Origin: Mycobacterium colombiense
GTDB taxonomy: Bacteria > Actinomycetota > Actinomycetes > Mycobacteriales > Mycobacteriaceae
Reading direction: 5' to 3'
DNA length: 64,000 nucleotides
Assembly (NCBI RefSeq): GCF_003284935.1
Contig: NZ_QMEV01000021.1
Location: forward strand, 1-64,000
Shown: positions 19,466 through 31,800 of the stretch, piece after piece
Numbering within the stretch: position 1 is the first letter of the stretch
Layout: every line of letters begins with the position of its first letter
Program-made: the position numbers and the translations under genes
Notes under the pieces: generated by a model
What the model was told of the DNA's origin: nothing
Database searches by the model: none
The model's input: only the letters and a program-made list of their open reading frames with translations

Positions 19466-20524
19466 TCATCGACGACCGCGCGAGCCCGTCGCGCGCCGCG
19501 CCGCCCGGTTCATCGTGAGGCCGGGCTCGTCAAACTTCGCATAGGCGTCGACGATCTCGGAGACCAGCCGATGGCGAACCACGTCCACACTGGTCAGCTC
19601 CGCGACATGGATGTCATCGACGCTGTCCAGGATTTCCATCGCCGAGCGCAGGCCCGACTTGGCGCCGCCCGGAAGGTCGACCTGGGTGATGTCGCCGGTG
19701 ACGACGATCTTCGACCCGAAGCCGAGCCGGGTGAGGAACATCTTCATCTGCTCGGCGGTGGTGTTCTGCGCCTCGTCGAGGACGATGAACGCGGAGTTCA
19801 ACGTGCGTCCCCGCATGTACGCCAGCGGCGCCACCTCGATGACCCCGGCGGTCATCAGTTTGGGGATCAGCTCGGGGTCCATCATGTCGTACAGCGCGTC
19901 ATACAGCGGCCGCAGATACGGATCGATCTTCTCGCTGAGCGTGCCGGGCAAAAAGCCAAGGCGCTCACCGGCTTCCACGGCCGGGCGGGTCAGGATGATG
20001 CGGCTGACCTGCTTGGTCTGCAGCGCGTTGACCGCCTTGGCCATCGCCAGATAGGTCTTGCCGGTGCCGGCCGGGCCGACCCCGAAGACGATGGTGTTGG
20101 CGTCGATCGCGTCGACGTAACGCTTCTGGTTGAGCGTCTTGGGCCGGATCGTCTTGCCGCGCCGCGACAGGATGTCCAGCGTGAGCACTTCGGCCGGCGA
20201 CTCGTTGTCGGTGCCCGCCAGCATGGCGACGCTGTGCCGAACCACCTCCGGGGTCAACGGCTGACCACTGGCGACGATGGCGACCAGCTCGGAGATCACC
20301 CGCTCGGCGAGCGCGACGTCGGCGGGTTCACCCGCGACGGTGACCGCATTGCCGCGCACGTGCAGGTCGGCGTTCAGGCTGCGCTCGAGGGCCCGCAGAT
20401 TCTGGTCCGCCGAACCCAACAAGCCCATGACGACATCGGGCGGAACGTCGATGCTGCTGCGAACCTGAGCAGAGGCCGGGACGGCTCCGGCTGCGTCAGC
20501 AGCGCTGATCTCGCGGGGCGTCAC
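19466..20524 (-). CDS. phoH1: PhoH-like ATPase
   Basis: RNA-linked P-loop ATPase usually encoded with ybeY. The 352-residue product has an N-terminal KH-like region, then the PhoH core with Walker [17 protein letters not shown]. Further core segments are [18 protein letters not shown], the Walker B-like [12 protein letters not shown], and [10 protein letters not shown] basic C-terminal tail ends it. Start is GTG 20524. It heads the tightly packed phoH-ybeY-(secreted protein)-corC-era group and lies 56 bp after rsmE. Confidence 0.95.
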   Translation of the reverse strand: MTPREISAADAAGAVPASAQVRSSIDVPPDVVMGLLGSADQNLRALERSLNADLHVRGNAVTVAGEPADVALAERVISELVAIVASGQPLTPEVVRHSVAMLAGTDNESPAEVLTLDILSRRGKTIRPKTLNQKRYVDAIDANTIVFGVGPAGTGKTYLAMAKAVNALQTKQVSRIILTRPAVEAGERLGFLPGTLSEKIDPYLRPLYDALYDMMDPELIPKLMTAGVIEVAPLAYMRGRTLNSAFIVLDEAQNTTAEQMKMFLTRLGFGSKIVVTGDITQVDLPGGAKSGLRSAMEILDSVDDIHVAELTSVDVVRHRLVSEIVDAYAKFDEPGLTMNRAARRATGSRGRR

Positions 20525-20580
20525 GTGGCTCTCGATGCCTACTTTCTCGGATTGTCGGTCGGTTGCTGGGCCGTCTCAGT

Positions 20581-21429
20581 CTACGCCGAGGGCCCCGATT
20601 GGTCAGTGTCCAGCAACGTACTCGACGTCGGGCCGGTGTCGCGAACCCGCAGGGTGTGACCGTTTGCCGGGACGTCGCCGCGCTGGTCCCACCTCGAGGT
20701 CAGCACGCCGATCGCGCCCAGTGCCACCGCCGCGGCGCTCGATGTCCGCAGCACCTGGGGCCCGAGCCGCACCGCCGCCGCGCCCGCTTCGGACAGCGCG
20801 GCCATCTCGTCATCCGCGATGCCGCCCTCCGGACCGACCACCAGGAGCAGTGATTTCGCGTGGGTCAGCCCGACATCCGCGAGCCGGTCAGTGGCCGACT
20901 CGTGCAGGGCGAGCGCCGTGGCGCCGGCGGCCACTTCGTCGCGGACCCGCCCGGCGAGCTCGGCGGTGGACAGCACGCCGTCGACCGGCGGGATGTGCGC
21001 CCGACGGGATTGCCGGGCCGCCGACCGTGAGACGGCCCGCCATCGGCGCAAACCCTTGTCGACCCGGTTGCCCTGCCAGTTGGCCACGCACCGCGCGGCT
21101 TGCCAGGCCAGGAACGCGTCCGCGCCTGCTTCGGTGGCCAACTCGATGGCCAGCTCCGAGCGCTCCGACTTCGGCAGTGCCTGCACCACCGTCACCCGCG
21201 GGGATCCCGGGGCGACGCTCCAGCGTTCGAGGACCCGCGCGCGCAGCCCGTCGCGCCCTGCGTGCTCGACCTCGCAGTGGGCCAGGACCCCGGCGCCATC
21301 GCCGAGCAACAGCTGCTCGCCGGGCCGGATGCGGCGCACGGTGGCGGCGTGAAAGCCCTCGTCGCCGCCCAGCACGGCGAGCGAGCCGGGCTCGGGCAGA
21401 TCGTCGAGGTAGAACAGGGTCGCGACCAT
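20581..21429 (-). CDS. rsmE: 16S rRNA (uracil-1498 N3) methyltransferase
   Basis: SPOUT methyltransferase acting on 16S rRNA. The 282-residue protein (ATG 21429, [16 protein letters not shown]) has an N-terminal PUA-like barrel. The RsmE signature [21 protein letters not shown] follows, then the knot motif [19 protein letters not shown] and [16 protein letters not shown]. The C-terminal tail of about 30 residues is longer than in the M. tuberculosis protein (Rv2372c, 262 residues as I remember). It is 22 bp downstream of dnaJ2. Confidence 0.94.
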   Translation of the reverse strand: MVATLFYLDDLPEPGSLAVLGGDEGFHAATVRRIRPGEQLLLGDGAGVLAHCEVEHAGRDGLRARVLERWSVAPGSPRVTVVQALPKSERSELAIELATEAGADAFLAWQAARCVANWQGNRVDKGLRRWRAVSRSAARQSRRAHIPPVDGVLSTAELAGRVRDEVAAGATALALHESATDRLADVGLTHAKSLLLVVGPEGGIADDEMAALSEAGAAAVRLGPQVLRTSSAAAVALGAIGVLTSRWDQRGDVPANGHTLRVRDTGPTSSTLLDTDQSGPSA

Positions 21430-21451
21430 GTGCGCGCCTCGCGGCTCCCGG

Positions 21452-22603
21452 CTAGCGCCCGGTGAAGGTTTCGCGCAGCCGGCTGAACAACCCGCCCCCG
21501 GCGTGGGCCGAGCGCACCTCGGGCACGTCGCGGCCGCGGCGGGTCTTGAACTCGCGCAGCAATTCTGTGTCGCGGTGGTCCAGCCGGGCCGGGACGACGA
21601 CCTCGACGTGGACGTGCAGATCGCCGCGGGTGCCGGAACGCAGGTGCGGCATGCCGTGGCCGCGCAGGGTGATGACCGACGCCGGCTGGGTGCCGGGCGG
21701 GATGGTGATCTCGCTGACGCCGTCCAGGATGGCGTCGACGGTGACGGTGGCGCCCAGTGCCGCGTCGACCATCGGCACCGACACCGTGCAGTGCAAATCG
21801 TCGCCCTCGCGGACGAAGACGTCGTGGGGCTGTTCGTGGACCTCGACGTAGAGGTCGCCGGCCGGCCCGCCACCGGGCCCGACCTCACCCTGGGCGGCGA
21901 GCCGCACCCGCATGCCGTCACCGACACCGGCGGGGATCTTGACGCTGATCTCGCGGCGGGCGCGCACCCGGCCGTCGCCCATGCATTGATGGCACGGGTC
22001 GGGGATGACGACGCCGACGCCACGGCAGGTCGGGCACGGCCGTGACGTCATCACCTGGCCCAGCAGTGAGCGCTGCACGGTCTGCACCTCGCCGCGCCCG
22101 CCGCAGGTGTCGCACGGCACCGGCGCCGAATCGCCGTTGGTGCCCTTGCCCTGGCATCGATCGCACAGCACCGCGGTGTCGACGGTGACCTGCTTGGTCA
22201 CCCCGGTCGCACACTCTTCGAGGTCGAGCCGCATCCGCAGCAGCGAGTCCGAGCCCGGCCGCACCCGCCCGATCGGGCCCCGGGAGGTCGCGCCGCCGCC
22301 GCTGAAGCCGCCGCCGAAGAATGCCTCGAACACGTCGCCCAGGCCACCGAATCCGGCGCCGAACCCGCCGGCCGCCGCGGCGGCGCCCTCCATCGGATCC
22401 CCGCCGAGGTCGACGACCCGCCGCTTCTCGGGGTCGCTCAGCACCTCGTAGGCGACGCTGATCTCCTTGAATTTCGCCTGCGCGGCCTCGTCGGGGTTGA
22501 CGTCCGGATGCAGTTCGCGCGCCAGCTTGCGGTACGCGCGCTTGATCTCCGCGTCGCTGGCGTTTCTGCTCACGCCGAGCAGCCCGTAGTAATCGCGTGC
22601 CAC
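21452..22603 (-). CDS. dnaJ2: Molecular chaperone DnaJ2
   Basis: Co-chaperone that stimulates DnaK. The 383-residue protein has a J domain with the HPD motif ([14 protein letters not shown]) and a Gly/Phe-rich linker (residues about 75-110). Four CxxCxGxG-type zinc repeats follow, then the two beta-barrel substrate domains. The GTG 22603 is preceded by AGGAGAG at proper spacing. It follows hrcA in the known hrcA-dnaJ arrangement. The first repeat reads CDRCQGKG and the third CPTCRGVG, normal variants. Confidence 0.96.
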   Translation of the reverse strand: MARDYYGLLGVSRNASDAEIKRAYRKLARELHPDVNPDEAAQAKFKEISVAYEVLSDPEKRRVVDLGGDPMEGAAAAAGGFGAGFGGLGDVFEAFFGGGFSGGGATSRGPIGRVRPGSDSLLRMRLDLEECATGVTKQVTVDTAVLCDRCQGKGTNGDSAPVPCDTCGGRGEVQTVQRSLLGQVMTSRPCPTCRGVGVVIPDPCHQCMGDGRVRARREISVKIPAGVGDGMRVRLAAQGEVGPGGGPAGDLYVEVHEQPHDVFVREGDDLHCTVSVPMVDAALGATVTVDAILDGVSEITIPPGTQPASVITLRGHGMPHLRSGTRGDLHVHVEVVVPARLDHRDTELLREFKTRRGRDVPEVRSAHAGGGLFSRLRETFTGR

Positions 22604-22659
22604 GCTTGCTCTCCTATACCTGGTCTTTCCCCGCGCCTACCCACCCTGCGGGTGCGCGT

Positions 22660-23727
<1,068 letters not shown>

Positions 23728-23905
23728 TCATTTTACGGGCCCCGGCGGCGTCGACCGCCATCAGCGGCGGTTCGGTGGACCCGATGGCGGCGGGGCCGTG
23801 GAGGCGACTTGCTTCGCACGCATCGGTGCCGACGAACTTCGGTCCGGCTAGCCTTTCCAGAATGAACCGGTCGGGCCACAGCAACGAGTCGAGAAGGGTC
23901 GGCCG

Positions 23906-24220
23906 ATGATCTTCAAGGGCGTGCGCGACGGCAAGCCGTATCCGGAACACAACCTCTCGTATCGGGATTGGTCCCAGATTCCGCCGCAGCAGATCCGGCT
24001 CGACGAATTGGTCACCACCACAACGGTGCTCGCCCTGGACCGCCTGCTGTCCGAGGACTCCACGTTCTACGGCGATCTCTTCCCGCACGCCGTGCGGTGG
24101 AAGGGCATCACCTATCTGGAGGACGGCCTGCACCGCGCGGTGCGCGCCGCGCTGCGGAACCGCACCGTGCTGCACGCGCGGGTGTATGACATGGATATGT
24201 CGCTGCACCCGCCGGGGTGA
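23906..24220 (+). CDS. Conserved hypothetical protein (Rv2375-like), 104 residues
   Basis: Small cytoplasmic protein of unknown function, found at the same place next to hrcA in M. tuberculosis. It begins MIFKGVRDGKPYPEHNLSYRDW and contains RLDELVTTTTVLALDRLLSEDS. A TYLEDGLHRAVRAALRNRTVLHARV segment, rich in charged residues, follows. No membrane segment. The ATG follows an AGAAGGGTCGGCCG stretch (purine run nine bases upstream). It is divergent from hrcA. Confidence 0.85.
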   Translation: MIFKGVRDGKPYPEHNLSYRDWSQIPPQQIRLDELVTTTTVLALDRLLSEDSTFYGDLFPHAVRWKGITYLEDGLHRAVRAALRNRTVLHARVYDMDMSLHPPG

Positions 24221-24303
24221 TTCGACCGGTCACGTTCGGACCTCGCCGCGTGTCGACCTAGTAAGGACGTTGGTTCCCGCCACAACTTGCCAGGAGGACC
24301 GCC

Positions 24304-24900
24304 ATGCCACGGCTGCAAGGAGTTTCCGACCGCGACGCCGGACTCGGCGCCAAGATCGCCTTCTTTTTCACCAAGCGCAAGCTCGCGCAGATGACCGGGC
24401 TGGAAACCGCGGAGATGCTCGAACCGCTGCGGATGTATGCCCACATCCCGCGGCTGCTCAACGCCTACGGCAAGTTGGAGCAGGCGGAGTCCAGGCTCGA
24501 CGTCCTCACTCCCCGCCAACGGGCGCTGGCCGAGCTGAAATCGGCGACGACCGTGCGCTGCGAATACTGCATCGACCTCGGGTCCCAGATTGCCCGGCGC
24601 TGGGGCATCACCGACGAGGAGCTACTGGCTCTGGGCAACTTTCAGAGCGCGTCATGCTTCTCCGATGTCGACAAGCTGATCCTGCAGTACGCCTCCGCGA
24701 TCAGCCGCACCCCCGTCGAGGTGACCGATGAGCTCTTCGACGCGCTGCGCGCGCACTTCGACACGGCCCAGCTGGTCGGCCTGACCCACGTCATCACGCT
24801 GGGCAACCTGCGCGCCCGGTTCAACGTCGCGCTCGATATCGGGTCGTCGGGCTTTTCCGGTAACCGGGTGTGCGCCTTGCCCGAGACCGACCGCCCATGA
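24304..24900 (+). CDS. Carboxymuconolactone decarboxylase (AhpD-like) family protein
   Basis: A 198-residue all-helical protein of the CMD/AhpD fold. The redox pair is seen in VRCEYCIDLGSQIARRWG, with a Glu eleven residues ahead of it (ALAELKSATTVRC). This suggests peroxidase or thiol-redox activity rather than true decarboxylation. AGGAGG lies five bases before the ATG. The stop overlaps the next gene as ATGA. CMD-family genes are the classical neighbours and targets of ECF41 sigma factors, so it is probably the regulated effector of the next gene. Confidence 0.9.
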   Translation: MPRLQGVSDRDAGLGAKIAFFFTKRKLAQMTGLETAEMLEPLRMYAHIPRLLNAYGKLEQAESRLDVLTPRQRALAELKSATTVRCEYCIDLGSQIARRWGITDEELLALGNFQSASCFSDVDKLILQYASAISRTPVEVTDELFDALRAHFDTAQLVGLTHVITLGNLRARFNVALDIGSSGFSGNRVCALPETDRP

Positions 24901-25802
24901 CCGCGGGCGCGGCCCTGGCGACCCGCTTCGAGGCGGCGCGGCCCCGGCTGAGCGCCATCGCCTACCGCATGCTGGGTTCGATCGACGACGCCCAGGATGC
25001 GGTGCAGGAAGCGTGGCTGCGCCTGAGCCGCACCGCCGAATCCGGCGGCGTGGACGGCTTGGACGGCGTCGTCAACCTCGACGCCTGGCTGACCACGGTG
25101 GTGGCGCGCATCTGCCTGAACGTGTTGCGCGACCGCCGGGCCCGTGGCGGGGAGGAACTGGTGGGTCACCTGCCCGACCCGATCGTGGAGGCGGACGGCG
25201 AATCCGACCCCGAGCACCGCGCGATGCTGGCCGACGCGGTGGGGCTGGCACTGTTCGTCGTGCTGGATACGCTGCCGCCGGCCGAGCGGTTGGCGTTCGT
25301 GCTGCACGACGTCTTCACCGTGCCGTTCGATCAGATCGCGGCCATCGTCGAGCGGACGCCGGAGTCGGCCCGCAAGCTGGCCAGCCGGGCCCGGCGCCGG
25401 ATCGAGCGGGCCGATCCGACACCCGACGGCTCGCTGGCCGCGCAACGTGAGGTGGTCGACGCGTTCTTCGCGGCGGGACGCAGCGGCGACTTCGACCGCC
25501 TGGTCTCGGTGCTCGATCCCGACGTCGTGCTGCGCGGTGACTTCGGTGCCGGCGTCGCGGGCTTCCGCGTCGAGGGCGCGCACCCGGTGGCCGAGCTGGC
25601 CCGTGGTTACGCCGGGCCGCAGCGCGAGGCGGTCGCGGCAACCGTGAACGGCGCCGCCGGCGCGGTGATTTTCATCGCCGGCCGTGCGGCATCCGTCATG
25701 GCCTTCGTGGTGCGCGGCGGCCGGATCCGCGCGATCGACGTGCTCGCGGATCCGGCCCGCATCGCCAGGTTGGAGCTGGGCGCGTTACGCCCCGGTCACT
25801 GA
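24897..25802 (+). CDS. ECF41-type RNA polymerase sigma factor with SnoaL-like C-terminal domain
   Basis: A 301-residue extracytoplasmic-function sigma factor of the SigJ/ECF41 kind. Region 2 is seen at [26 protein letters not shown], region 4 at [26 protein letters not shown]. The last 120 residues ([22 protein letters not shown] onward) form a SnoaL_2/NTF2-like extension. In this family that extension replaces a separate anti-sigma factor. ATG 24897 overlaps the CMD gene stop. No anti-sigma gene is adjacent, as expected. Its stop overlaps the convergent cfp2 gene by seven bases. Pair organisation and domains make the class assignment firm; the signal is unknown. Confidence 0.92.
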   Translation: MTAGAALATRFEAARPRLSAIAYRMLGSIDDAQDAVQEAWLRLSRTAESGGVDGLDGVVNLDAWLTTVVARICLNVLRDRRARGGEELVGHLPDPIVEADGESDPEHRAMLADAVGLALFVVLDTLPPAERLAFVLHDVFTVPFDQIAAIVERTPESARKLASRARRRIERADPTPDGSLAAQREVVDAFFAAGRSGDFDRLVSVLDPDVVLRGDFGAGVAGFRVEGAHPVAELARGYAGPQREAVAATVNGAAGAVIFIAGRAASVMAFVVRGGRIRAIDVLADPARIARLELGALRPGH

Positions 25803-26317
25803 CCGGCGGCCTGCAACAACTCCATCGCCGACGCCCGCGACAGTACCCAGCCGCCCTGATTGACGAACGTGACGTTCTGGGTGACCGGCGACGTCAGCTT
25901 CGGGCCGGAGACCGCAACGTCGGCGGTCGCCGAACCGGCCGCGGCCGGCTGGATGTTGGTGACGTCGAACGACAGCGGCAGGTCGCCGTTCTTCGCCGCC
26001 TTCTGCAGCTTCTTGTCGGCCACGTGCGCTTCGATCCCGCTGATGCCGCCCTGCACCAGGTTGCTCTTGTTGGTGAACGGAACACTCGGGTCGGCGAGGC
26101 TGGTGAGCACGCCCGTCAGCTGATCGGGCGTCGGGAGGTTGGCGCCCGCGACGGGCTGCGCCGGCGGCGGGTCCTGCGGAAGCGGCGCGCCGACCGTGGC
26201 GAGCCGCACCCCGGCGGACAGCTCACTCGGGCTTGCAGCGGAGGCGACGCCGGCGGCAACGCCCCCGACGATGGCCAGGGCTGCCACCCCGGTGGCAATG
26301 GTTTTGACGATCTTCAT
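25796..26317 (-). CDS. cfp2: Low-molecular-weight secreted antigen CFP2/MTB12 family
   Basis: A 173-residue exported protein. A Sec signal peptide ([19 protein letters not shown], cleaved near ASAA-SP) leads into a short Pro-rich spacer ([11 protein letters not shown]). The MTB12 domain of about 115 residues follows, ending [33 protein letters not shown] stands four bases before the ATG. Function is unknown; the M. tuberculosis member (Rv2376c) is a culture-filtrate T-cell antigen. It lies in the same relative place, between the Rv2375-like gene and mbtH, but is here one of two tandem copies. Confidence 0.93.
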   Translation of the reverse strand: MKIVKTIATGVAALAIVGGVAAGVASAASPSELSAGVRLATVGAPLPQDPPPAQPVAGANLPTPDQLTGVLTSLADPSVPFTNKSNLVQGGISGIEAHVADKKLQKAAKNGDLPLSFDVTNIQPAAAGSATADVAVSGPKLTSPVTQNVTFVNQGGWVLSRASAMELLQAAGQ

Positions 26318-26526
26318 GGTTCCCCCTTCAGTGGGCACGAACGTCGACGCAGGGTTGGTGATCCGTGTCAGCGTGCCAGTTGCGTCTGTTACTTCGCGTC
26401 TCGGCACCGATACGTTACGGCCATCCGATGTGCACGCAACAGGAGAAGACTGTGCGCCGGCTGTGCGGGCATGTCCGTCCGGGAGCGGGCGGATCCGTTT
26501 TCCGGCGCGGCCGTGGGCCGATACGA

Positions 26527-26565
26527 CAAACCCCATGCGCCGCCTTGCGGGACGCATGGGGTTTG
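26527..26565 (-). terminator. 13-bp perfect hairpin after the second CFP2-type gene
   Basis: CAAACCCCATGCG (26527-26539) and its exact reverse complement at 26553-26565 enclose a 13-base loop. The stem begins 12 bp beyond the stop of the leftward gene ending at 26578. There is no T-run on either strand, as is usual for mycobacterial terminators. It could equally be an mRNA-stabilising 3' structure or part of the control region of the next cfp2 copy. Confidence 0.6.
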
Positions 26566-26577
26566 CCTCTGTCGGTC

Positions 26578-27114
26578 TTAGTTCGTCGCGGTCGCCGCCT
26601 GGATCAGCGCGATCGCCGCGTCGTGCTGCATCACCCAGTTGCCGCCCTGGTTGACGAACACCAGGTGCTTGCTGACCGGTCCGGCGAACTTCGGCCCCGT
26701 GATGCCGACATCGGCCTGGGCCATGTTCGGTCCCGCGGGCGCGATGTTCGTGACATTGAACTGCTCGGGGAAGTTGCCGTTGCGGTAGGCCTTCCGCAGG
26801 TCGTGGTCGGCCACCATGCCCTCGTTTTGAGGGATCCCGTTTTCGACGAAGTTGGCCTTGTCCCGGTAGTTGACGCCGGGGTCGGTTATTTGGTTGCAGA
26901 GAGTGGCCAACTGGTCAGCCGTCGGCAGCTGCCCCGGCGCTCCCGGCGGCGGAGGCGGCGGTGGCGGCGGGTCCTGGGGCAGGGGCGCGCCGAGCGCCGC
27001 CAACTGCACATGATCCAGACCCATCGGTGCTGCAATGGAAGCCACACCGGCGGCGGCGCCGCCAATGGCGGTCAGCGCCGCCACGCCCGTGGCAATGGAC
27101 TTCACGGATTTCAC
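26578..27114 (-). CDS. Second CFP2/MTB12-family secreted protein
   Basis: A 178-residue paralogue of the adjacent cfp2 product. It shares the signal peptide pattern ([21 protein letters not shown]) and a spacer with nine consecutive prolines. The domain end [28 protein letters not shown] matches its neighbour closely. GTG 27114 is chosen because GAAGGGGGACCT stands just before it, the same leader as the neighbouring copy; an upstream ATG is poorer. This is a tandem duplication. The 226 bp up to mbtH carry its promoter. Confidence 0.9.
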   Translation of the reverse strand: MKSVKSIATGVAALTAIGGAAAGVASIAAPMGLDHVQLAALGAPLPQDPPPPPPPPPGAPGQLPTADQLATLCNQITDPGVNYRDKANFVENGIPQNEGMVADHDLRKAYRNGNFPEQFNVTNIAPAGPNMAQADVGITGPKFAGPVSKHLVFVNQGGNWVMQHDAAIALIQAATATN

Positions 27115-27340
27115 AGGTCCCCCTTCGATGCGCATGGACCGTGGCGGAATCCTGCGGATGGCCGCACACGGTCACACGTCTCCATGGTTGAAGATGGTGT
27201 AAGTGTGCCCTGTGACTTCGGGATTTGTGTCTCAGGTCGGTCACGTTACGACGACGCTACGGTCGCGACATGTGAAAACGCGCTAAATGACCTGTGGGGC
27301 AAGTATGTAGCAGCATCTTTCGTCCGCGGAATGTGGCCTG

Positions 27341-27556
27341 TCACTCGGCGCCGAGCGCCTCGATCAGGCTCTTGGGCCGGATGTCCGACCAGCTCTGTTC
27401 GACGTACTGCAGGCAGTCCGCGCGGCTTGCTTCCCCGAACGCCACCCGCCAGCCGGCCGGCGTGTCGGCGAAGGTCGGCCACAGGCTGTGCTGGTTCTCG
27501 TCGTTGACCAGCACCACGAACGTCGCGTTCTCGTCATCAAAGGGGTTGGCGCTCAT
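27341..27556 (-). CDS. mbtH: MbtH, chaperone-like partner of NRPS adenylation domains
   Basis: A 71-residue member of the MbtH-like family, which bind and activate adenylation domains. In M. tuberculosis, MbtH is needed for soluble MbtB, MbtE and MbtF. The signature is complete: NDENQHSLWPTFADTPAGWRV, then the C-terminal SWSDIRPKSLIE with its conserved Trp and Pro. It overlaps the end of mbtG by 20 bases and is the last gene of the mycobactin operon. Confidence 0.97.
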   Translation of the reverse strand: MSANPFDDENATFVVLVNDENQHSLWPTFADTPAGWRVAFGEASRADCLQYVEQSWSDIRPKSLIEALGAE

Positions 27557-28823
27557 CGTGTCTCCTTCTCACGGGATACTTGGACGGGCTGACGGTGGAT
27601 CCCAACACCCGATCGGACAGCAGCCCAAGGCAGCTCAGGTTGGGGAACCCGGGCCCCTGGGTGAGTCCTGACAGGTTCGGCAGGAACAATTTGGGTGTCA
27701 CGTCCGTGACGGCCAGGTCATAACCTATCGCCTCCTGCAGCCGCTCCGCGGTCAGGGGCCCACCGAGGCCGAGTTCGAGCAGATCGAGCGCGTCCTGACT
27801 GAATAACGGTGCGAACCACAGTGAGTCGGCGCCGGAGCCGTCGATGACGAGATCGAATCCGTGTACCGTCTCCAAATTCTCGCTGCCGCGATTGGTGGAC
27901 AGCGTCAACCGGATCTGCCCCTCCTTGCCGACAGCATGGGCGACGCGGCCGCGCAGGTGGTGGATGCGATCGTCGGCGAGCAACGCTTCCTGCACGTTGG
28001 ACGAGAACACCCCGCGGTCGGTGCGGGCCAACGCATCGCGCCGTTCGGCCAGGGTGAGGGCCGGCCAGTTGGTGGGATCGGAGAACAGCGAGTTCTCGAA
28101 GAACCCTTCGCCGCGGGTGAACAACGTGGCCTGCGGAGAGATTACGGTGATGCTCGAAACCCGGTGGCGGAACAGCTCATAGAGCATCGCCGCGGCGGTC
28201 TCGCCGCCGCCGATCACCGCCACCCGCTCGGCGTTGATCCGGTCGTGATTGGCGGCGCGGTCCCAGAACTGCGCGATCGACAGCATGCGCGGATTGCCGG
28301 GCAGCAAGGACTTTTCGGCCTGGCCGGGACCGGTGATCATCAACGCGTCGGCGTGCACGGTGGTTTCGTGTGTGTGCAGCGCCCACCGGTCCCCGGTGAT
28401 CGCCAGCCGTTCGACGTCGCCGTGCACCACGTTCATGCCCACGTGGTCGGCGACCCAACTCAGGTACTGGCTCCACCGGCGATGCGTCGGTGCCGGTCTG
28501 CCGCGGTCGATCCACTCGGCGAACGACGCCGTCGCGATCAGGTAGGACTGCCAGCTGAAGCGGGTCATCCGCTCGTCGAGGTCGGCGTTGCGGCGCGGCA
28601 CCAGCGCCGAGCGGTAGGGAAACCCCACATCTTTTTCCGGGCTGGTGCCCAGCCGGTGCGCGCCGTCGGTCCACCCGCCGCTGGCCTGCCAGTTCGCCGC
28701 GACGCCGATCCGCTCCACGGCCACCACGTCGGGAACCTCGACGCCCATTTCGCGCAGCGCGAAGGCCTTGGCAGCCACGGCCACCGCCTTGGCGCCGGCC
28801 CCCACGATCGCCAGTGTGCTCAT
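27537..28823 (-). CDS. mbtG: Lysine N6-monooxygenase MbtG
   Basis: FAD- and NADPH-dependent enzyme that N-hydroxylates lysine side chains for the hydroxamates of mycobactin. The 428-residue protein has the FAD-binding [15 protein letters not shown] at the N-terminus. An NADPH Rossmann motif [14 protein letters not shown] lies near residue 203. The C-terminus carries an ATG-like segment [24 protein letters not shown]. The ATG overlaps the mbtF stop by ATGA. Known work on the M. tuberculosis pathway indicates the lysines are modified before loading. Confidence 0.96.
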   Translation of the reverse strand: MSTLAIVGAGAKAVAVAAKAFALREMGVEVPDVVAVERIGVAANWQASGGWTDGAHRLGTSPEKDVGFPYRSALVPRRNADLDERMTRFSWQSYLIATASFAEWIDRGRPAPTHRRWSQYLSWVADHVGMNVVHGDVERLAITGDRWALHTHETTVHADALMITGPGQAEKSLLPGNPRMLSIAQFWDRAANHDRINAERVAVIGGGETAAAMLYELFRHRVSSITVISPQATLFTRGEGFFENSLFSDPTNWPALTLAERRDALARTDRGVFSSNVQEALLADDRIHHLRGRVAHAVGKEGQIRLTLSTNRGSENLETVHGFDLVIDGSGADSLWFAPLFSQDALDLLELGLGGPLTAERLQEAIGYDLAVTDVTPKLFLPNLSGLTQGPGFPNLSCLGLLSDRVLGSTVSPSKYPVRRRHDERQPL

Positions 28824-31800
28824 TTCACCATCTCCCGCAGTGATTCAATCCAAAGACCTTGCAGCGCAGCAACATCCGACTCATCGAGGATGTCGGGCAA
28901 GGCGCGCCACTGCGCGACCAGGACCCGCTCCCCGTCGTAGGTCAGGAGCATGGCCGCGATGGTGAGCTCGTGGCGCACCGCGAGCTCTGGCTCCGGAATG
29001 GGCGACGACCCGGCGAGCAGTTCGCGCTCGAGCCGCAGCCCGGTGCCGCCGTCGGTGTGCGCGGCGCCGAGGTAATTCAGCAGCAGCTGCGGCGACGGGA
29101 GACCGGCGAGCCGCCCGGCGGTGTCCGCCCGAAGGTAGCGCAGCAACCCGTAGTCGAGTCCGTCGCCGGGGATGGCCGCCAGCTGCTCTGCCACCCTGCG
29201 CGGGTCGGTCGAGTCCAGCCGTACGGGGTAGATGGAGCTGAGCAGCCCGACCGTGTCGCTGGTGTCGATGGTGTGTGCGCCCGGGCCGTCCACCACACTG
29301 TCTGCGCGGCCGTGCGTTTCGAGCGCGAGCAATGGGGGCGGGGTGGGCTGGCCGCGCAGCTCGCGCCAGCGGGTCACGGTCGCCGCGGTGGCGGCGACCA
29401 GCAGCGTGGGCAACGGCAGACCCGAATCCAGCAGCCGGCGGGTGACGTCGGCGTCGGTCGCGGCATTGCGGACGATCAGGTCTCGCGCCCGATCGCGACT
29501 CGGATCGAGCCGCCGGGCACCGAGATCGGGATCGTCGCCGTCGAGCTGGGACGCCCAGAATTGCACGGTGTCCAGCCGGTGTGCCCGCGCGGTGAGCGCG
29601 TCGGCCCAACGGCGGTAGCTGGTGTGTTCGCGCACGGGTGCCGGTGAGTGACCGGTGGCCGCGGCCGTCAGCGCGGCGCCGAGCTCACCGAGGATCACCC
29701 GCCACGAGGCCGGGTCCAGCGCGACCACGTGCGCGGCCAGCAGCAGGACGCTTTCCCCCGCGGGCGGTCGGAGCCACACCGCGGATAGCAGCGTCCCGCG
29801 TTCGGGGTCCAGGCGGTCGACGGCCTCGGCGACGTGGGCCGGTACCGCCGCGGCCAGGTCGCCGGCCACCTCGACCTCGTTGAGTGCGTCGAGGGTTGTG
29901 GCGGCCGGGTTGGGCACCAGGGTCATGGTGGAGCGGTCCAGGCGGGTGCGCAGCACCTCGTGGCCCTCGATGATGCCGGCCAGGGCCGCGTCCAGCTGTT
30001 CGCGGCGCAGCGTTTCGGGCAACCTGATGGCTTCGGTCTGGGCGAGCCTGCGCGGGTCGCCGTGTTCGTAGAGCCATCGGCCGTTGGGCAGCAACGGCAT
30101 CGGGCCGGTACCGGTGTCGGCCTGCCGGGCGGCACTGGTCGTTTCCGAGTCGATCGCCTCGGCCAGTTCGCGGACGTTGCCGCACTCGAGGATGAGCCTG
30201 GCGCGCAACGCAATTCCGCGTGCCCGGGCCGCTTGCACCACCGACAACGCCGTGATGCTGTCCAGGCCGAGCTGTAAGAAGTCCGCGGTGACGTCGATGC
30301 GCGGTTGGCCGAGCAGCTCGGCGAGCAGCTCGCCCAGCGCGGATTCCGTGGGTGTCTCGGGTGTCGCCGTGCCGGCTTCGGACTCGTCCGCGTCGAACGC
30401 GGCCAATGCCGTTTCGTCGAGTTTTCCGTTGGGGGTCAAGGGAATATCGTCGACCAGGATGATGCGCTGTGGAACCATGTAGCGCGGCAGCCGGGCGCTG
30501 AGCATGCTGCGCAGCTCGGGGGCCGTGGGCCCACCGGTGGCCGTGTCGGCCGCGACGTAGGCGGTGAGCCGCGCCATGCCGCGGCGCTGCCGTACCAGCA
30601 CCCCGGCGTGCCGCACGGCCGGATGCGATTCGAGGGCGGCCGCGATTTCGCCGGGTTCGACGCGATGGCCGCGGATCTTCACCTGCGCGTCGGCGCGTCC
30701 CACGTATTGCAGTGAGCCGTCGGGTAATCGGCGCACCAGGTCGCCGGTGCGATACATCCGTTCGGCCACGGCAAACGGGTCGGCGACAAAGCGCGCCGCG
30801 GTCTCCGCCGCGCGGCCCAGGTAGCCGCGGGCCAGCTGGGCACCGCCCAGATACAGTTCGCCCGTCGCCCCGCACGGGACGGGCCGCAGCGCGGAATCCA
30901 GTACGTAGCCGCGGGTGTGCCGCGTCGGTCGTCCGATCGACGGCTCGTCGTGCTCGGCGATGGTGGCGACCACCGCCTCGACGGTGGTTTCGGTGGGCCC
31001 GTAACAGTTGTACGCCGCCATCGACGTGCTGGCGCAGGCGGTGCGGATCCGCGCCCAGGCCGCGCTGCCCAGCGCCTCACCACCGAGCGCCAGCACCGTC
31101 AGTGGCGCCTCGGTGAGCAAACCGAACGCGTGCAGTTGGGCAAACATCGACGGGGTGGTGTCGATCATGTCGATGCCGTGCTCGGCGATCAGCGCGACGA
31201 GAGCCTCGGCGTCGGTCTGGGTCTGCTCGTCGACCACATGCACGCCGTGCCCGTCGAGCAAGCCGACCAGTGGCTGCCAGGCGGCGTCGAAGGCGAACGA
31301 CCATGCGTGGGCGATGCGCAGCGGCCGGCCCGGTGCTGCCGCCGCGGGCCGCACTACGCGGTCCAGATGGTCGTCGGCGTAGGCGCCCACCGCGCCGTGG
31401 GTTCCGATGACGCCCTTGGGTTCTCCCGTGGTGCCGGAGGTGAAGACGACGTACGCGGCCTGCGCGAGGGGAACGTCGACGGCCTTGAAGTCGTCTTCGT
31501 GGGGTTCGGCGGCCTCGAGTAGCTGTTCGGTCAGCTCTTCGTCCAACACGATCGACGCGCCCGATTGGCGCAGGATCGAGTTGATCCGTTCGGTCGGCAT
31601 GCCCGGCTCCATCGGCACGCACATGCCGCCGGCTTTGAGCACGGCCAGCATCGCGATGATGTATTGCGGCCCCCGCGAAAGTTTGATGCCCACCGGTGTT
31701 TCGGGCGGCACCCCCTGGTGGGCAAGTCGCGCCGCCAGCCGGGTGGCGTGGCGGTTGAGCTCGCGATAGCTCAGCGTCCCACCCGCCCAGCTGACCGCCG

